A stretch of 64,000 nucleotides of DNA from Coprinopsis marcescibilis. Taxonomy: Eukaryota; Basidiomycota; Agaricomycetes; Agaricales; Psathyrellaceae. The stretch covers positions 1-64,000 of the forward strand of contig ML210325.1 of NCBI GenBank assembly GCA_004369085.1. Direction: 5' to 3'. This document shows, piece after piece, positions 31,808 through 43,014 of this stretch. The translations under genes and the position numbers were made by a program. Numbering within the stretch: position 1 is the stretch's first letter; every line of letters begins with the position of its first letter. The notes beneath the pieces were generated by a model. The model worked only from the letters and a program-made list of their open reading frames with translations. It was not told where the DNA came from and did not search any database.

Positions 31808-32092
31808 TCGTTTTAATTATTGCCTTCACTAGTATCGAATAAAGATTTCATGTTGAGGACGGTCCCACATCATCTTCAAAGTAACAATGCATATTCTTAT
31901 TCTCCAGTCCCTGTGCTCGATCCCTCTGTTTCTCTATATGGGTTTTATGCTCTATCTCGATTCTCAGCCATCCTTGGACCTTGAAATATTGGTCCGGTTG
32001 CCTAGTGCATTGTATCATAGTATCCAATCACGATATCACCGTGAACTACTTTTGTACCGAATACGTACCTCTCTGAAATAGCTAAGTTTGGG

Positions 32093-32128
32093 TCCGTTGA
32101 TCACATCACACTCGACGAGTCCGTCGGG
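32093..32128. repeat. fragment of the subtilase propeptide exon
   Basis: About 36 bases (TCCGTTGATCACATC..CTCGACGAGTCCGTCGG) match 6682-6717, inside exon 1 of the subtilase-like gene, with one mismatch. It lies between the small-protein gene and ferric reductase B, where no other subtilase sequence is present. Confidence 0.7.
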
Positions 32129-32383
32129 CTCAAGGAATACACAAAACCGATTTGGCGAAACTGACTGCCAATTATTTTTAACATAGTTGCCCCAAGACCA
32201 ACCCCGGCAAACTGTCCACTGTCCAGACGACCTCAGTCACGAGACTTACTATGCTGGCTCTAGGCTTGGAGCCGTTAATGATTTATTGGCAGAGAGAAAT
32301 ACACAACGCCAGTGACCAAAGTAGAAGAGAATTGAACGAAGCGCATTGCCAAACATTTCAAACACTTATATCATTTTACGAAC

Positions 32384-34619
32384 CTACCAGCTAAAGGCCT
32401 CGTCAACAAACACGACAGGCCTCCTCGCCCTTGGTCCCAGCTCCGCAACCGCAACCCTAATTCCATCAGCCATACCCGCCGGTCCACATATAACAACGCC
32501 CAGACCACCCTTTTCATCCTTGGACAATTCTTCCTTCAAAATGTCGACAACCCGCAGCCTCTGTCCTACGCTCGTCTGAATCTCCAGCCTCTTAGAATCT
32601 AGCCTGAGAAACTCTGGCTTAACAGCATCCACCAGACTCGGACTCCTCACCCCCCACACTAATCTCACGCGCACACCGCCAAAGGAGCGGACGATGGGAA
32701 GCACGCCGGTGATGCCAACGCCACCAGCAATGCAGAGGAGGCTAGAGCAGTGTGCGAGGTCGCGTGTTGCTGGATTGGCGTGGTAGGAGGCTTCGACGAT
32801 GACGGGGATGCTGATGCGCCTGCTGGTTCCAGCTGCGGCGAGGCGGTTGGCGAGCAGCTTAGTCTGCCCACTTCTAACGCGGAGGAGGATGGTGGTGCGA
32901 GGACGAATGTTAGAACCTGAATCGGAAGCGGAGGATAGACTTGTACTCGAGCTGGGACTGCTAGACTTCTCAGACGTTTCTGGGCCCCCTTCGATAGATG
33001 CGCCTTTCATGCTCTCTGGAGAGCCGCTGAACGAGGATAAGACAGAGTATGGATGGTTTTCCCAGACACGCCAGCTGAGTGTGGGGAAATAGAGATAGAC
33101 ATTGCCATGCACAGCTACCCCATCCAGATCCACGCGCAAATACTCCGCATTCTCGTCAACGGCACTAACAACCGCCTTTTTCCACCCAACGCTCGCCATC
33201 CTCAGCACCCTCAGCAGCCGATCTCCAAACCAGATAGTCCCACCAATGTAGACCCAAATCTCGTAGCCCCAGTTGTACTGGGAGAACTCGTAGAGGTGGA
33301 GGAAGGTGGCGATGAGACCGAGTGCGGAGAAGACCTGGTGGAAGATCAAGAAGAATTCGTATGTCTTCTGACGTACTGGGAGGAGAGAGGCTGGCCAGAT
33401 GACGACGAAGGCGAGGGTGGCGACGATACCCCAGATCCAGTAATCCTTTTGACTCTCGCCTGCGTGGAAAGCGTAGAAGGCCACCAACATCAACACTGAG
33501 TGCACACACGCCTGAAATATGAGGCAGTACGCGATCCAGCGGTGTAGCAAAATAAAGGTGCTGTGCCTCCAGTTTGTAAGCCACAGAAGGATGTTGTTAC
33601 GCGAGGAGAAGAGGAAAAGGGCGACGAAGTCAGCCATGGAGAGGACACCTGTGCGTTCTCCGATCGAGAAGATGATTTGTTGTGACTTGGTTTGGGTGAG
33701 AAAGTTGGGGTAGATGAGCGTCAATGGGAAGATTGCGAGGAATATTTGGGTCGCGAGGAGGTAGGCGATGTAGAGCGCCTGCCCGCGGGTGGGCATGATT
33801 CCGAGGTTGGCCATGGTGGGAGTGCGGTGGCGTTGTCCCAAAAGGGGTTTATCGAGCACATTCTCAAGGCGGCTATACCACAGTGAGCGGCCAGGGAGGA
33901 ACCGGATGAGGGAGAGTAGAACTGGGATAAAAACGCTACTGACGGCGATCGCGACACTGCATAGAGTCCAATTGTTAGCACCACGGACGAAGCAGATCAA
34001 GTTAGTCTTACGCATTGCGACCATGGCCTATCTGCAATCCGTCGAACCAGTAAAGACCATCGACATAAGATCGATAGTCTTCCTCTTTGACCAAGCTGGT
34101 GACGTTCAGAGGCTGCATAACCATCATGAAAGGCATATTCTCCTCCCCAACCTCGTCCATATCCTCGTGTGCGTACTTCAAGGCACGATGATACGACATG
34201 ATTGGTTTCAAACTCCAGTCTCCCACGTACCCAGTGGCAAGATGGCCCTCCCAATACTCTTCAATCGCCGAAGCCGGTACATCGTCCGCTGCGCAGTACC
34301 GCTCTATGCACAACGCGACCGTTCTCAGGTATGCAGCATCCTCGAGGTAGCATTCGACGGTGTTGGGCGATGGTGGGATGTCGCGGCGCCGGATGTACGA
34401 GTTCGAGGTAAAAGTGTTATTGGGGCGCTTGGAATCGCAAACTAGCTTGCATTTTTCGATGGATCGGCGGCAAGCGTGGGCACAGGGAGGTTTAAACTGC
34501 CATTTTCCGACGCCGATTATACCTTGGCCATCAGCAGCGGCGAAAGGAAGCACAAAGAAGAGGTAGAGTAGTAGGGTCCATCCGAACCCTATGTGTCGAG
34601 TGGATTTGCGTGCATACAT
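32384..34619 (-). CDS. ferric reductase-like transmembrane oxidoreductase, copy B
   Basis: Exons 34619-34012 and 33956-32384 (55-nt intron at the same phase-2 position as copy A) give 726 residues. The signal-anchor region is GWTLLLYLFFVLPFAAADG; the Cys-containing extracellular domain is CAHACRRS and CIERYC. Two His-x13-His haem pairs (HRWIAYCLIFQACVH, HQVFSALGLIATFLH), the HPYSVLS FAD motif, GGVGITGVLP and CGPAGMAD are all present, so the enzyme looks fully competent. The ATG at 34,619 is the first in frame. The Ser-rich linker between the FAD and NADPH parts differs most from copy A. Predicted role: plasma-membrane reduction of ferric or cupric ions for uptake. Confidence 0.93.
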
Positions 34620-35570
34620 ATGCACAGGCTCTGGACGAGAGATGAAGACGTATTAGTAGGCACGGGAAGGACAAGTTGGACAATATACACCTACGTGGAA
34701 TGAACATGGCAGATAACGAATCAAATGGAATATGCAGAAGGTACTGGGAAGCTTCTACTCATTGATTTAAGTTCTTCTGAGCCGATATTTGAACGGAACG
34801 AATCGACCACTTCCGGTTTGGTGACTGGAAGCATAAACCGAGAATGGCCATATGAAGACAGCATTCGGTATGATCATGGGACGAGCCCCACTCGTGTTCA
34901 GGGCACCTTATAGAATATCGAGATTGTCAACTCCATATTGGTGTACAGACGAGCTTTCTAGTAAAACGGTTAGAACGATCTCCCGATGATCGCTTATTGA
35001 GGACATATATTGTTAATCGATTGGTCAATGTACATAGTGTATTTGAGGTGAGTCGGTCCGAAGGGTGGCGATAAATCCGGAAAGATCGAAGTCGAGGAGT
35101 GGGAAATATAAGGCCTCCCTCAGGGAAGTCAATTGTTTCCCCCAAGTGGAACTGTTGGGCGAACAATGATAGGTTGTAATTCACCGTGTTTCATGGATAT
35201 TGAAGATTTTGCATCAGGGGTACCTGTGAAAATCTATTTAAAAACTGAGATCGAAGGAACCTGTGACAGAGAACCTCTGTCACGTCGACGATCCAAGGTC
35301 AGCTGGGCGAGTTCACAGTCAATGAAAGGCCTCATATAAATAGGGGCGTCACTGCAGCTGCAGTGATGCGTACACAACGGCAGGGTGGCCCAGCGCCACC
35401 AATAACCCTGACCCAAACTTGTAATTCCTTTTTCAAACAGATTCAGAGTTTAAGAAAGTACCCCAAAATAAAAATAAAACATACGTTCTCTTAACGCCAA
35501 GGACTGGCAGTTTTGCTTAAGAAGATCGCTCATTGTGGGCGACACAAAAATGTCCTGGCGGGCAAAATAA
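34620..35570. other. no gene recognised
   Basis: Upstream flank of ferric reductase B. A short palindromic stretch (TGACAGAGAACCTCTGTCA) lies at about 35,264-35,282. No convincing coding frame. Confidence 0.4.
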
Positions 35571-36000
35571 ATGTCGGAAAAACCCGGTCGCCGCTTAAAT
35601 TGCCTGAGCATTGAAACACATTTGATGTTCCTGAATTAGCGTGCCGACGGCCGCTCAAGTGGCATTGCCATCATGACCTACCACTGATGCGCATCGATCT
35701 CTTTGGCCCTCATCTACCAACGATCGCCTCTTTCTCTTGCTCTGTCTCTGTATATGTATTTCTAGCTCACTGCCATTTCGCACCCTAGACCCTTTGTTTG
35801 TCCTCACTGGAACAGGCTTTGAACAGCCATAGCCCTGCGAAATTGTTGGTGTCCATTGGTGTCCAAATGAGGAGGCTTGACCGGTTGGATCGGAGTTTGA
35901 ATGAATTCCAGTCTGCACTTATTCCCACTTAAGTGGTGAGCGGCACCGCGTGCCGCTCAAATGGACTTGAAGTTGAACACCGGCCGGATTTTTCCGACAT
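35571..36000. mobile_element. candidate MITE (non-autonomous inverted-repeat element)
   Basis: The left end ATGTCGGAAAAACCCGG (from 35,571) and the inverted right end (ending 36,000) match at 16 of 17 positions. AT-rich flanks follow both ends. The ~430-bp interior has GCCGCTYAA motifs near both ends and no transposase. The exact ends and target duplication are not resolved. Confidence 0.55.
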
Positions 36001-36771
36001 TATTTTTTATTATTCAGCGGAAGTTTCGCGAGATCTTGGTGAGATCAACCAGCATGCAGCAGACGCGCAGCCATGATTTAAACCAGCGAGCGTCAAAGCA
36101 TACTTGAGCAATAAGAAGGGGAAAAGTTTGAAAGGGATCACACTGCTCGGTGACGGTCAATCGATACAGTTCAACGAACAAGAGGCTGTGCATTTTAAGG
36201 TCAACGGCACGAACAATTAACAAGGACAAAGCCACACGATTTGTCAGTAATCCCGTGCAAGACTCGGACGATGGCTCTAAGACGACGGGCCTATTATTCT
36301 GTGACAAGCTTCCTCAAGACTCTCAGCGATATCTATGGCAAACGACTTCGAACATTCCCATAAGCCGCCAATAACAAGTGGTCGATTAGTATGCCATTCC
36401 ACTTTGGCGGCATACTGACACTTCGATCTGGTATCAGCGCTTCGATTTTTCGCTCGCTTGTCACCAGCCTTCACTTAAAATAGTCGACGAAGCAAGGCGA
36501 AGACTTCGTTTACGTTCTATGCAGCCACATAAGGATATTTGAATTGTACGTGTCTTTCGAAGTCTGTCTCGTGGCCTATCGGCGCCCGGAGAAGTCTCGA
36601 TTGCGTGAATGGTATGGGGTGTGTGGAATAATGGACCTGGCGCATGCAGAAGATGGGACGAGATGGTGCGAGGGTAGTGCTGCAGACATGTCCAGCCTAG
36701 AATCTATAAGTTGACTTCACATAGGTAACTTGAGCCGCCTTTCAAGCTCTGCAATCTTTCGCTGCTTAACT
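36001..36771. other. no gene recognised; promoter side of the peroxygenase gene
   Basis: Overlapping open frames at 36,014-36,474 on both strands lack motifs. Nothing else is seen. Confidence 0.4.
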
Positions 36772-38123
36772 ATGGTTCGGAGAGGCTTCATGCTACCGCA
36801 GCCCTCGATTGTCTTCCTTCTTCTGCTGGTGACGCAGGCACCTGTCTTGGCATTCCCGTCACCTAGAGAGCCGGAACACATAGCGCAAACTTTGGGTGTC
36901 AAGGTCCCACCGCCGCCACCTGGTCCTCCTGTGTTTACGGGCACCAAACTTGTTTATGACGACGCACATCCTTGGATGCCAGCGAGGCCTGGTGACATGC
37001 GAGGACCATGTCCTGGCTTAAACACCCTGGCCGCTCATGGTGTGAGTTATCCGTCTTCAAAGCCTCAAATTTGACTAACAGTTCTTGAACAGTATCTCCC
37101 GAGGAATGGCATTGCTTCGCCATCTCAGATCATCACCGCCGTACAGGAAGGTGATTGGCTTTCTTCGTCCGACTTGAAAGATCCTCGTTGACATGTCACT
37201 TAGGTTTCAATATGAACGGTCAAGCCGCACGTGTTGCTACCTACATCGGCCACATATTGGAAGGTAACTTGCTCACCGACTTGCTGAGCATCGGTGGCAA
37301 GACAAGGTTGACTGGGCCTGACCCACCTGGCGCCAGCGTTGCTGGATTGAGCAACCACGGTACATTCGAAGGGGACTCCAGTATGACTCGAGGTTCGTAG
37401 GACCCTTTGTAGTTCTGGAGAAAGTCGAGCTGATGACAATCGAAATGCAGGCGATAACTTTTTCGGCAACCATATCGCGTTCAACAAGGATCTCTTTGAC
37501 CAGGTGAGCAGCATTCGCATAGCAGCTCTCATCGTCACTGACGCTAACATCTATCTACTGCATAGTTTGTTGAATTCAGCAACAAATATGGCGGCGGGTT
37601 CTATAACCTCACTGTCGCCGCTGAGCTAAGAGCACAGCGCATCCAACAGTCAATTGCCACCAACCCAAACTTCAAATTTCTTGGTCTCCGACAGCTCACG
37701 GCCTACGGCGAGTCTGTTCTCCCCATCAATCTCTTCGTCGACGGCCGGAAGACCGGTGCGGAGAAAGGCCAGCTCGACATGGACACCGCTCTCAGCTTCT
37801 TCAGGGACTTCCGCTTCCCTAAAGGATTCTTCAGGGCTGCGGAACCAGGCGGTGCACAGGGCATACAGGACGTCTTTGCCGCTCGCCCCTTCCAGCCAGG
37901 CCGCAATGTAGACGGGGTGAACACGTTTGTTGTTGATCACAGCTTGGGAAGCTTGGCGAATTTCTGTGGGATCTACACGCAGTTGGTGAACACGACTGTG
38001 AGGGCGGCGTATCCTGATCCGAAGGGAGTTCTGAGGAGGAATTTAAATTTGAATTTGGACTATTTATATACTATGGTGGGATCGACGAATTGCCCACAGG
38101 TGTTTCCTTACGGTCGGGATTAG
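36772..38123 (+). CDS. unspecific peroxygenase (haem-thiolate peroxidase), secreted
   Basis: Five exons, 36772-37041, 37093-37150, 37204-37392, 37451-37503 and 37566-38123, join in phase into 375 residues. A signal peptide (about residues 1-30, ending VLAFP) precedes the chloroperoxidase fold. GPCPGLNTLAAHGYLPRNG carries the PCP motif whose Cys ligates haem. FEGDSSMTR is the Mg-binding EGD motif, and RQLTAYGE has the Arg-x6-Glu catalytic pair of long peroxygenases. By family the enzyme uses H2O2 to insert oxygen into aromatic and aliphatic C-H bonds outside the cell. A Cys near the C-terminus (STNCPQ) may form the disulphide known in the long type. Several N-glycosylation sequons (NLT, NTT) fit secretion. 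Confidence 0.95.
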
Positions 38124-38443
38124 GTCGTTGCTTCTTCTTTCTGTAAATGTGATGAATTCTTCGTCCAGTCTGTATTGGTGAACTTGGCGCGTGTGAAGAA
38201 TATGATTCACAGCTTACCCGAGCTGAAACGATTTGAAGGAGATTGTAATTGTGCTCGCTGCGGGAGGCTTGTCCCTCCACAAGAGCCTCGTCACATTTCA
38301 AAGTTTATTTAATATTCAACGATAATCATACCCCTCGGCTCGTACACAAGTACTAGTAAATATTTACATGATAATATGGTCCATGGGGCAAACCCAGAAT
38401 AACAAGCAAAGGGCAGCTAAAATTGCGTCGACAGAATCACGGC
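38124..38443. other. convergent 3' intergenic region
   Basis: Likely untranslated ends of the peroxygenase gene and of the minus-strand gene to the right. Nothing else is seen. Confidence 0.45.
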
Positions 38444-39019
38444 TTAAGCATTAGCGCTCCTGGCGGCGTGCGAGCGTCGGGAGTTCCAAGCATTCTTTTG
38501 CCAGCGAGTGAACCCTTTCCACAGCCCTTTAGGCCTATCCATTTCAGTGATAACTGGGACGTTGGAACCGCCCCAAGACTCCCTCCTCCATGCATTCCTG
38601 GCAAAAATCCATTCGTCCTTAATGAAGGCCAACGCAAGCCGGAAATCACGCCTAGCACGCTGTACCACCTGCTCGTCAGTCAAGCGTTGCCCAGTCGACA
38701 TCGTTTCAATCCATATCACATGTGCTCTCGCGTCTGTTGCCTTCGAGGCACCAAGTTCTACTGCACGGCGGCTCTTCATAGGAGCGCCTTTCATCAACTG
38801 GATAAGCTCAACTGGGATGGACTTCTTGAGTTCGGGGTTCTTGCGTTTAAATTCACGGAGTTCAATAGCCTTCATGAAGAGCTTCTTGTAGTATTCAATT
38901 TCGGCGTCGAGAGGGGTCTTGGGGGTAGTAGGCCTCACGGTGCTGGAGCCGCTGCTTGAGGTCTCATGGTCGGCGGCACCGTAGATGAAGCTGTAAGTGG
39001 GCATTTTAATTGTAACCAT
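38444..39019 (-). CDS. hypothetical protein, 191 residues
   Basis: A single-exon frame from an ATG at 39,019 (a second ATG, MPTYSF, follows five codons later). The N-terminus has a Ser/Thr/Pro stretch (SSSGSSTVRPTTPKTP). A predicted long helical, basic domain follows (EIEYYKKLFMKAIELREFKRK) and an Arg/Trp-rich C-terminus. No signal peptide, membrane segment or recognised domain. The 5' region on the minus strand is clean of other frames. Function unknown. Confidence 0.6.
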   Translation of the reverse strand: MVTIKMPTYSFIYGAADHETSSSGSSTVRPTTPKTPLDAEIEYYKKLFMKAIELREFKRKNPELKKSIPVELIQLMKGAPMKSRRAVELGASKATDARAHVIWIETMSTGQRLTDEQVVQRARRDFRLALAFIKDEWIFARNAWRRESWGGSNVPVITEMDRPKGLWKGFTRWQKNAWNSRRSHAARSANA

Positions 39020-40110
39020 AACGGGTAGTTTGGTAGACTTGTGGTTGTGTGTGATTGATTAGGATGTTGGGAGAGAAGAAAGTGGGCTTCACTAGTCAAT
39101 CCATTGCAGGGACTCCCTGCTGTTATATACCATTTCCAGGCGTTGCACCACTGCTCCATGGCTCCGGTTGCCAGGGGAATGAAGGACCTTGCATAGTAGT
39201 AAGTCACTTAATGTGCCACTGGACAGCAAGTCGTCGAGAACAATGGGCCACTGGTGGCTGTGACCCTGTGACGCACTGCAATCAAAAGTAGTAACCTTTC
39301 AGTTGGTCTCCGGGGCTCTAATCGCATCCGTCCGCATTCGAGTTCAACCTGGCACAATAATGGCGCAAAGATACCGTCGCAGCTATGCAGGGTGGTCCAG
39401 AGCTGTTAACAAGTGTACGGCGACAGAAAGGTCGTCCCTTGCTAACTAGGAGGCAGGGTCTTGCCGACGCCTTGGTCCTTGCTTCTGCTCTGCCAAGTTT
39501 GACTTGCAATCTGACAAATATTTGTTGTGGTGGCCAGGCTATCATCGAGGCAGATGACCGCGCCACTATAAAGTTAGACTAGTTTGTGCGTTTGAAAAAG
39601 TGAGGTTTATGACCTAAATAAGGAAACTAATTCAATTGTGAGAGCTTTGCAAAAGCAAGGAACTGTAACATAACCTACATATCATGGTCATTAATCAAGT
39701 CCTGTCCGACGCGATTAATCCCTGCCATATTGAACATCTTATGTAATCTGCACAGGACAAGCCAGTAAGGCTGAGTATACTATGAAGGGTGCTCTTCATT
39801 AAAAGAATTTATATGTGCTCTATCCGACTGTACTCGTCATATAATACAGGCCTTGTTCTCAAACACGCATCCCCATCCAGGATTCTCTGGACTAAGCGCC
39901 CCCGTCGCGCCTCCATCACTTCCGTTCGGGCACCGTATGGAGTCCTGATGGCATTTAAATACTCTTTGTCATCATATCTCCGATGCCACAGCCCACGACG
40001 CACGTAGGGCGGGTGCTTTGTCCAAACCTGACGCCACAAGGGAGGTATATAAACAGAGGGAAAACAGGTAGAGCTGCATCGATACATTCCCAGCATGCTG
40101 ATAGTCGACC
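39020..40110. other. no gene recognised
   Basis: Short frames on both strands only. The right end carries the promoter of the gene at 40,111. Confidence 0.4.
40046..40053 (+). promoter_or_regulatory. TATA box
   Basis: TATATAAA, 58-65 bases before the ATG at 40,111. Confidence 0.6.
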
Positions 40111-40524
40111 ATGGCTAATACTTTCATTGCCGTTTTCACTGCTTCCGCACCCACCAACCCATACGCAGTTCCCATCTCCTCCCAACCCCCCACCGTTAAG
40201 TTCTTCAAGTATATTACAGCAGTTATTCTCGTAAGAGACCCTGACCTGCTTAAATCGCTCAACAAAGCTTTTGGAGCATATGGCACCTTAGTTACTCCAG
40301 TCAGCGAGCGCTATAACCTGGTATCCAGGATCTGCACATCGCTTGTCCTTACTTTAGGCCAGGACGACGGTGAGCTCTTGAATGACAGCGAGGACCCAGA
40401 TGCGGAGAGATACCACCTTGAATGTATGGAGTGGATTGAAAACGTTGACTGGGACGATGTGGACGCTGCGTTGGAGGGAATTATTGAGGCCCGCAAGGCT
40501 CATGGCTCCAATCGGTCCCTGTGA
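40111..40524 (+). CDS. hypothetical protein, 137 residues
   Basis: A single-exon frame with a good TATA box and an ATG in favourable context (ACCATGG). The protein starts with a Ser/Pro/Thr-rich segment and has a helical middle. It ends with an acidic region (DSEDPDAE, ENVDWDDVDAALEG). No known domain or localisation signal is visible. Function unknown. Confidence 0.6.
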   Translation: MANTFIAVFTASAPTNPYAVPISSQPPTVKFFKYITAVILVRDPDLLKSLNKAFGAYGTLVTPVSERYNLVSRICTSLVLTLGQDDGELLNDSEDPDAERYHLECMEWIENVDWDDVDAALEGIIEARKAHGSNRSL

Positions 40525-40810
40525 AAGCTTCAAGTCACGTCGCTAAGCTGTATCCCGAGCTCGCGGAAGGCAGCTTTGTTAATTCTGATCCCTCGTTTGT
40601 TACTTTGATTTTTATTTACTCTATCCTTTCTTCCGTCTAGGCGTTCAGTGATCGAGTATTACTCTACAGTCGATTTAATATTTATAATTTTATTGCCACA
40701 AACATGCAAGCATCACCCCAGAACATAGGTAACAGAGTAAGTAAGCAGGAAGCGTGGAACTACATATATGATCAACGCGAGAGGAAAGATACGCGCCAGC
40801 GGACCAATAC

Positions 40811-42402
40811 TCAAGTCGCAGGCGAACGTCGCTTCGCATCGAAGATCATCCTCACCCCTTCCTGCAAGGCCTCCCAATTATCCCACGGGGCACCCCTTAT
40901 TAAGGCCCCAAATTCGTTGTCCTTCATCGCAGCTGAATTCAGCACAAACGCCAGACGCTGGCCATACCCATAAAGACGTTCAGGATCCTTTTCTCCGAAG
41001 TCGATCAATCCATGGTCCAGCGGACCAAGTTCACGATTTGCAATCAAAGTAACGAAAGTCGCGAGCCTCTTCCCGTACTCCACACCCGCATTATGTTCCA
41101 ACACCGCATCCTCATCGTTCGCGATGACTTTCCCGCCAGGCCTGCTGCTCAATTCGACCTTGATCCTCTCCAGCCATCCACCCCCATTCCCCTTTCCCTT
41201 TCCCTCGTCATCCTCATCCTCAGGCCTGATCGCGTTCCACAGCAGCTCCAGTCTCACCAGTTCCTCAAACGCATTGCCCTCCACAATCCCCAGCCCCAGA
41301 ACCCGAAAGGTGCGATGATCAAGCCTGTTATTCTGGATTTTGAGGTTGCGCAGCTTCGGATTGGACCCCTCCGCCAAGCGGTGAACTATACTCGGAACTT
41401 GGCCCGACTCCACAGTCGGTATGCAGTCCGATAGATTGAGGGTGTCGAGGCATGGCCAGGATGATAAGGCGTCGGCCCAGGCATCCACCGCGTCCATCCT
41501 CCTACCGTCTGCCGTTACAATCGTTCGGCTGTGGCTAGGACTAGTATCTCCGGCCCAAATCCTGGGTATAGGGCTTGGAGCGTCGCTCTCGGGTGTATGA
41601 GAGAAGGTATTGTCCTCCATGTTGATTGAAGCGAGATGAGGGTTTTGTGAAAGTCCCTTTGCGAGGAGAATGGCGCCTTGACTCCTGATCCCGTTTTGAG
41701 GGAGGCTGACGGTGATGAGGGACCCGTGTGCTGCAAATGCATCTGCCCAAGCCCCTGCGCTCCCATCTTCGACCCGGTTGCGTCCGCAGATCACCGTGTG
41801 CAGGTTGCTCTTGTAGCTTTCAGCGGTAGTGTCGATTTTTTTAGTCCCGTCCATGCGCGTTTCTTCCCATTCGTATCGCCCGACCCGTGCGTTCTCAGAC
41901 AGCGCTTGTGCGATAACGATCCCAGCCGCCGGTCCCAAACCATTGTTGTTCAGCTTCAAGATCTCGAAATGCCTGTTCTGCGATAGGAGAGGGACCAGCG
42001 GCTCAACCGACCGTCCACCAAACACGTTATCACTGAGGTCGATCTCAATCAACTCTTTCTTGTCGATTAGCGCGCTGCAGATATGAGTGAGGCATTGGGG
42101 CACTTCCGAGATCAGGCGACCGGTGAAGATGTCGGAGAAATCTGCAATCTGTTGAGCGTCGATGGTTAGAGATTGATAATGGTCTACGAAAGGAAGACGC
42201 CCTTTGATCTTATTGGCTCTGGACAGCCACTCGCCCAATGCCTTTGATGCCTCGACGGCAATCGTGTTACCCCCAAAGTGCACTTCTTCAATAACACTGG
42301 GGTCGATATTTCCAATGTTGGCTTCCATATTCTCCGAGTGTCGAGCCTCAGACCCTGCCCTTGGAGTGAAAATGACACGAAATGGAGTGTAAAGCTAGGC
42401 AT
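40811..42402 (-). CDS. Ran GTPase-activating protein (RanGAP/Rna1), with an apparent N-terminal frameshift
   Basis: An uninterrupted frame from 42,328 to 40,811 (505 residues) encodes the RanGAP leucine-rich-repeat domain: GGNTIAVEASKAL, FSDIFTGRLISEVP, LSDNVFGG, LNNNGLGPAAG, the catalytic-Arg region ICGRNRVEDGS, and QNGIRSQG. An acidic stretch (EDEDDEGKG) and a C-terminal extension follow. By family it stimulates GTP hydrolysis by Ran on the cytosolic side and so powers nuclear transport. The conserved first strand (FSLQGQGLRLDT, from an ATG at 42,402) lies just upstream but one base out of frame, the break falling near 42,333-42,337. Either the product starts at 42,328 without the first strand, or the base is a sequence error or true mutation. 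Confidence 0.88.
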
Positions 42403-43012
42403 TGGGGTACGGGATATCGCCGCGCAGCTGTTTACACAATGTAAAAGGTGGAAACAGATCGTGGTAGAGCGTAAAGAGCAAAGGGATTGTTGAGAGCGAG
42501 AAGATATGAAAGAATTGAAAAGCGAGGGGAGAGTAAGAATTAAAGAAGGATCAAACAAAGCGATGATGCGATGATGGTCGAGCGCTGCCACCGCACGCGC
42601 TGACATGGCGGCAGGCAGCGTAGGCCCCAGAGAGAGGATCATAATTGCGTTTTCCGTAGATGCAGGCTGAGCTTGGACCTCGAAGTCTACAACAAAGTTG
42701 TCATTGTTGGTATTCAATCTCTGGATCGCGGGAAACGTGCTTATTGCCCTGGTAGGCGAAAGGCAGAGCGCAACCGTGGGGTAAAGCCTCACGCATTAGC
42801 ATAGTAAACGTAATAACCAGGTGGTTCGAACTTACGTGCTAGCATTTACAGGAAGTTGGCAAATGCAAGGATAACAACACGAACGGTCCGTTCGTACCTT
42901 ATATCCGTCAGAGCATACACAAGCAGCGTCGCGTCTCGCAAGTCGATGCGAATGAGGGTGCTGTAAGGAATGAAGAATTTGGAATAGGAGAAAGTCGCGA
43001 ATGGATATCATG
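42403..43012. other. no gene recognised; upstream flank of RanGAP
   Basis: The open minus-strand frame from 42,792 contains the RanGAP N-terminal motif only at its end; the rest shows no similarity I can recognise. Nothing else is seen. Confidence 0.4.
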
Positions 43013-43014
43013 TA

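Larger units (their letters stand above)
30930..34619. repeat. segmental duplication, copy B (small-protein gene + ferric reductase)
   Basis: Paralogous to 7691-10,997 in gene order, orientation, intron positions and promoter sequence. The Rho gene just upstream (29,488-30,344) is also represented by a relic beside copy A, so the original block was larger. Confidence 0.9.

Noticed and set aside
42403..42792. Upstream extension of the RanGAP frame as a longer protein
   Set aside because: Only the last part matches RanGAP; the rest shows no similarity and the ATG at 42,402 fits the family start.
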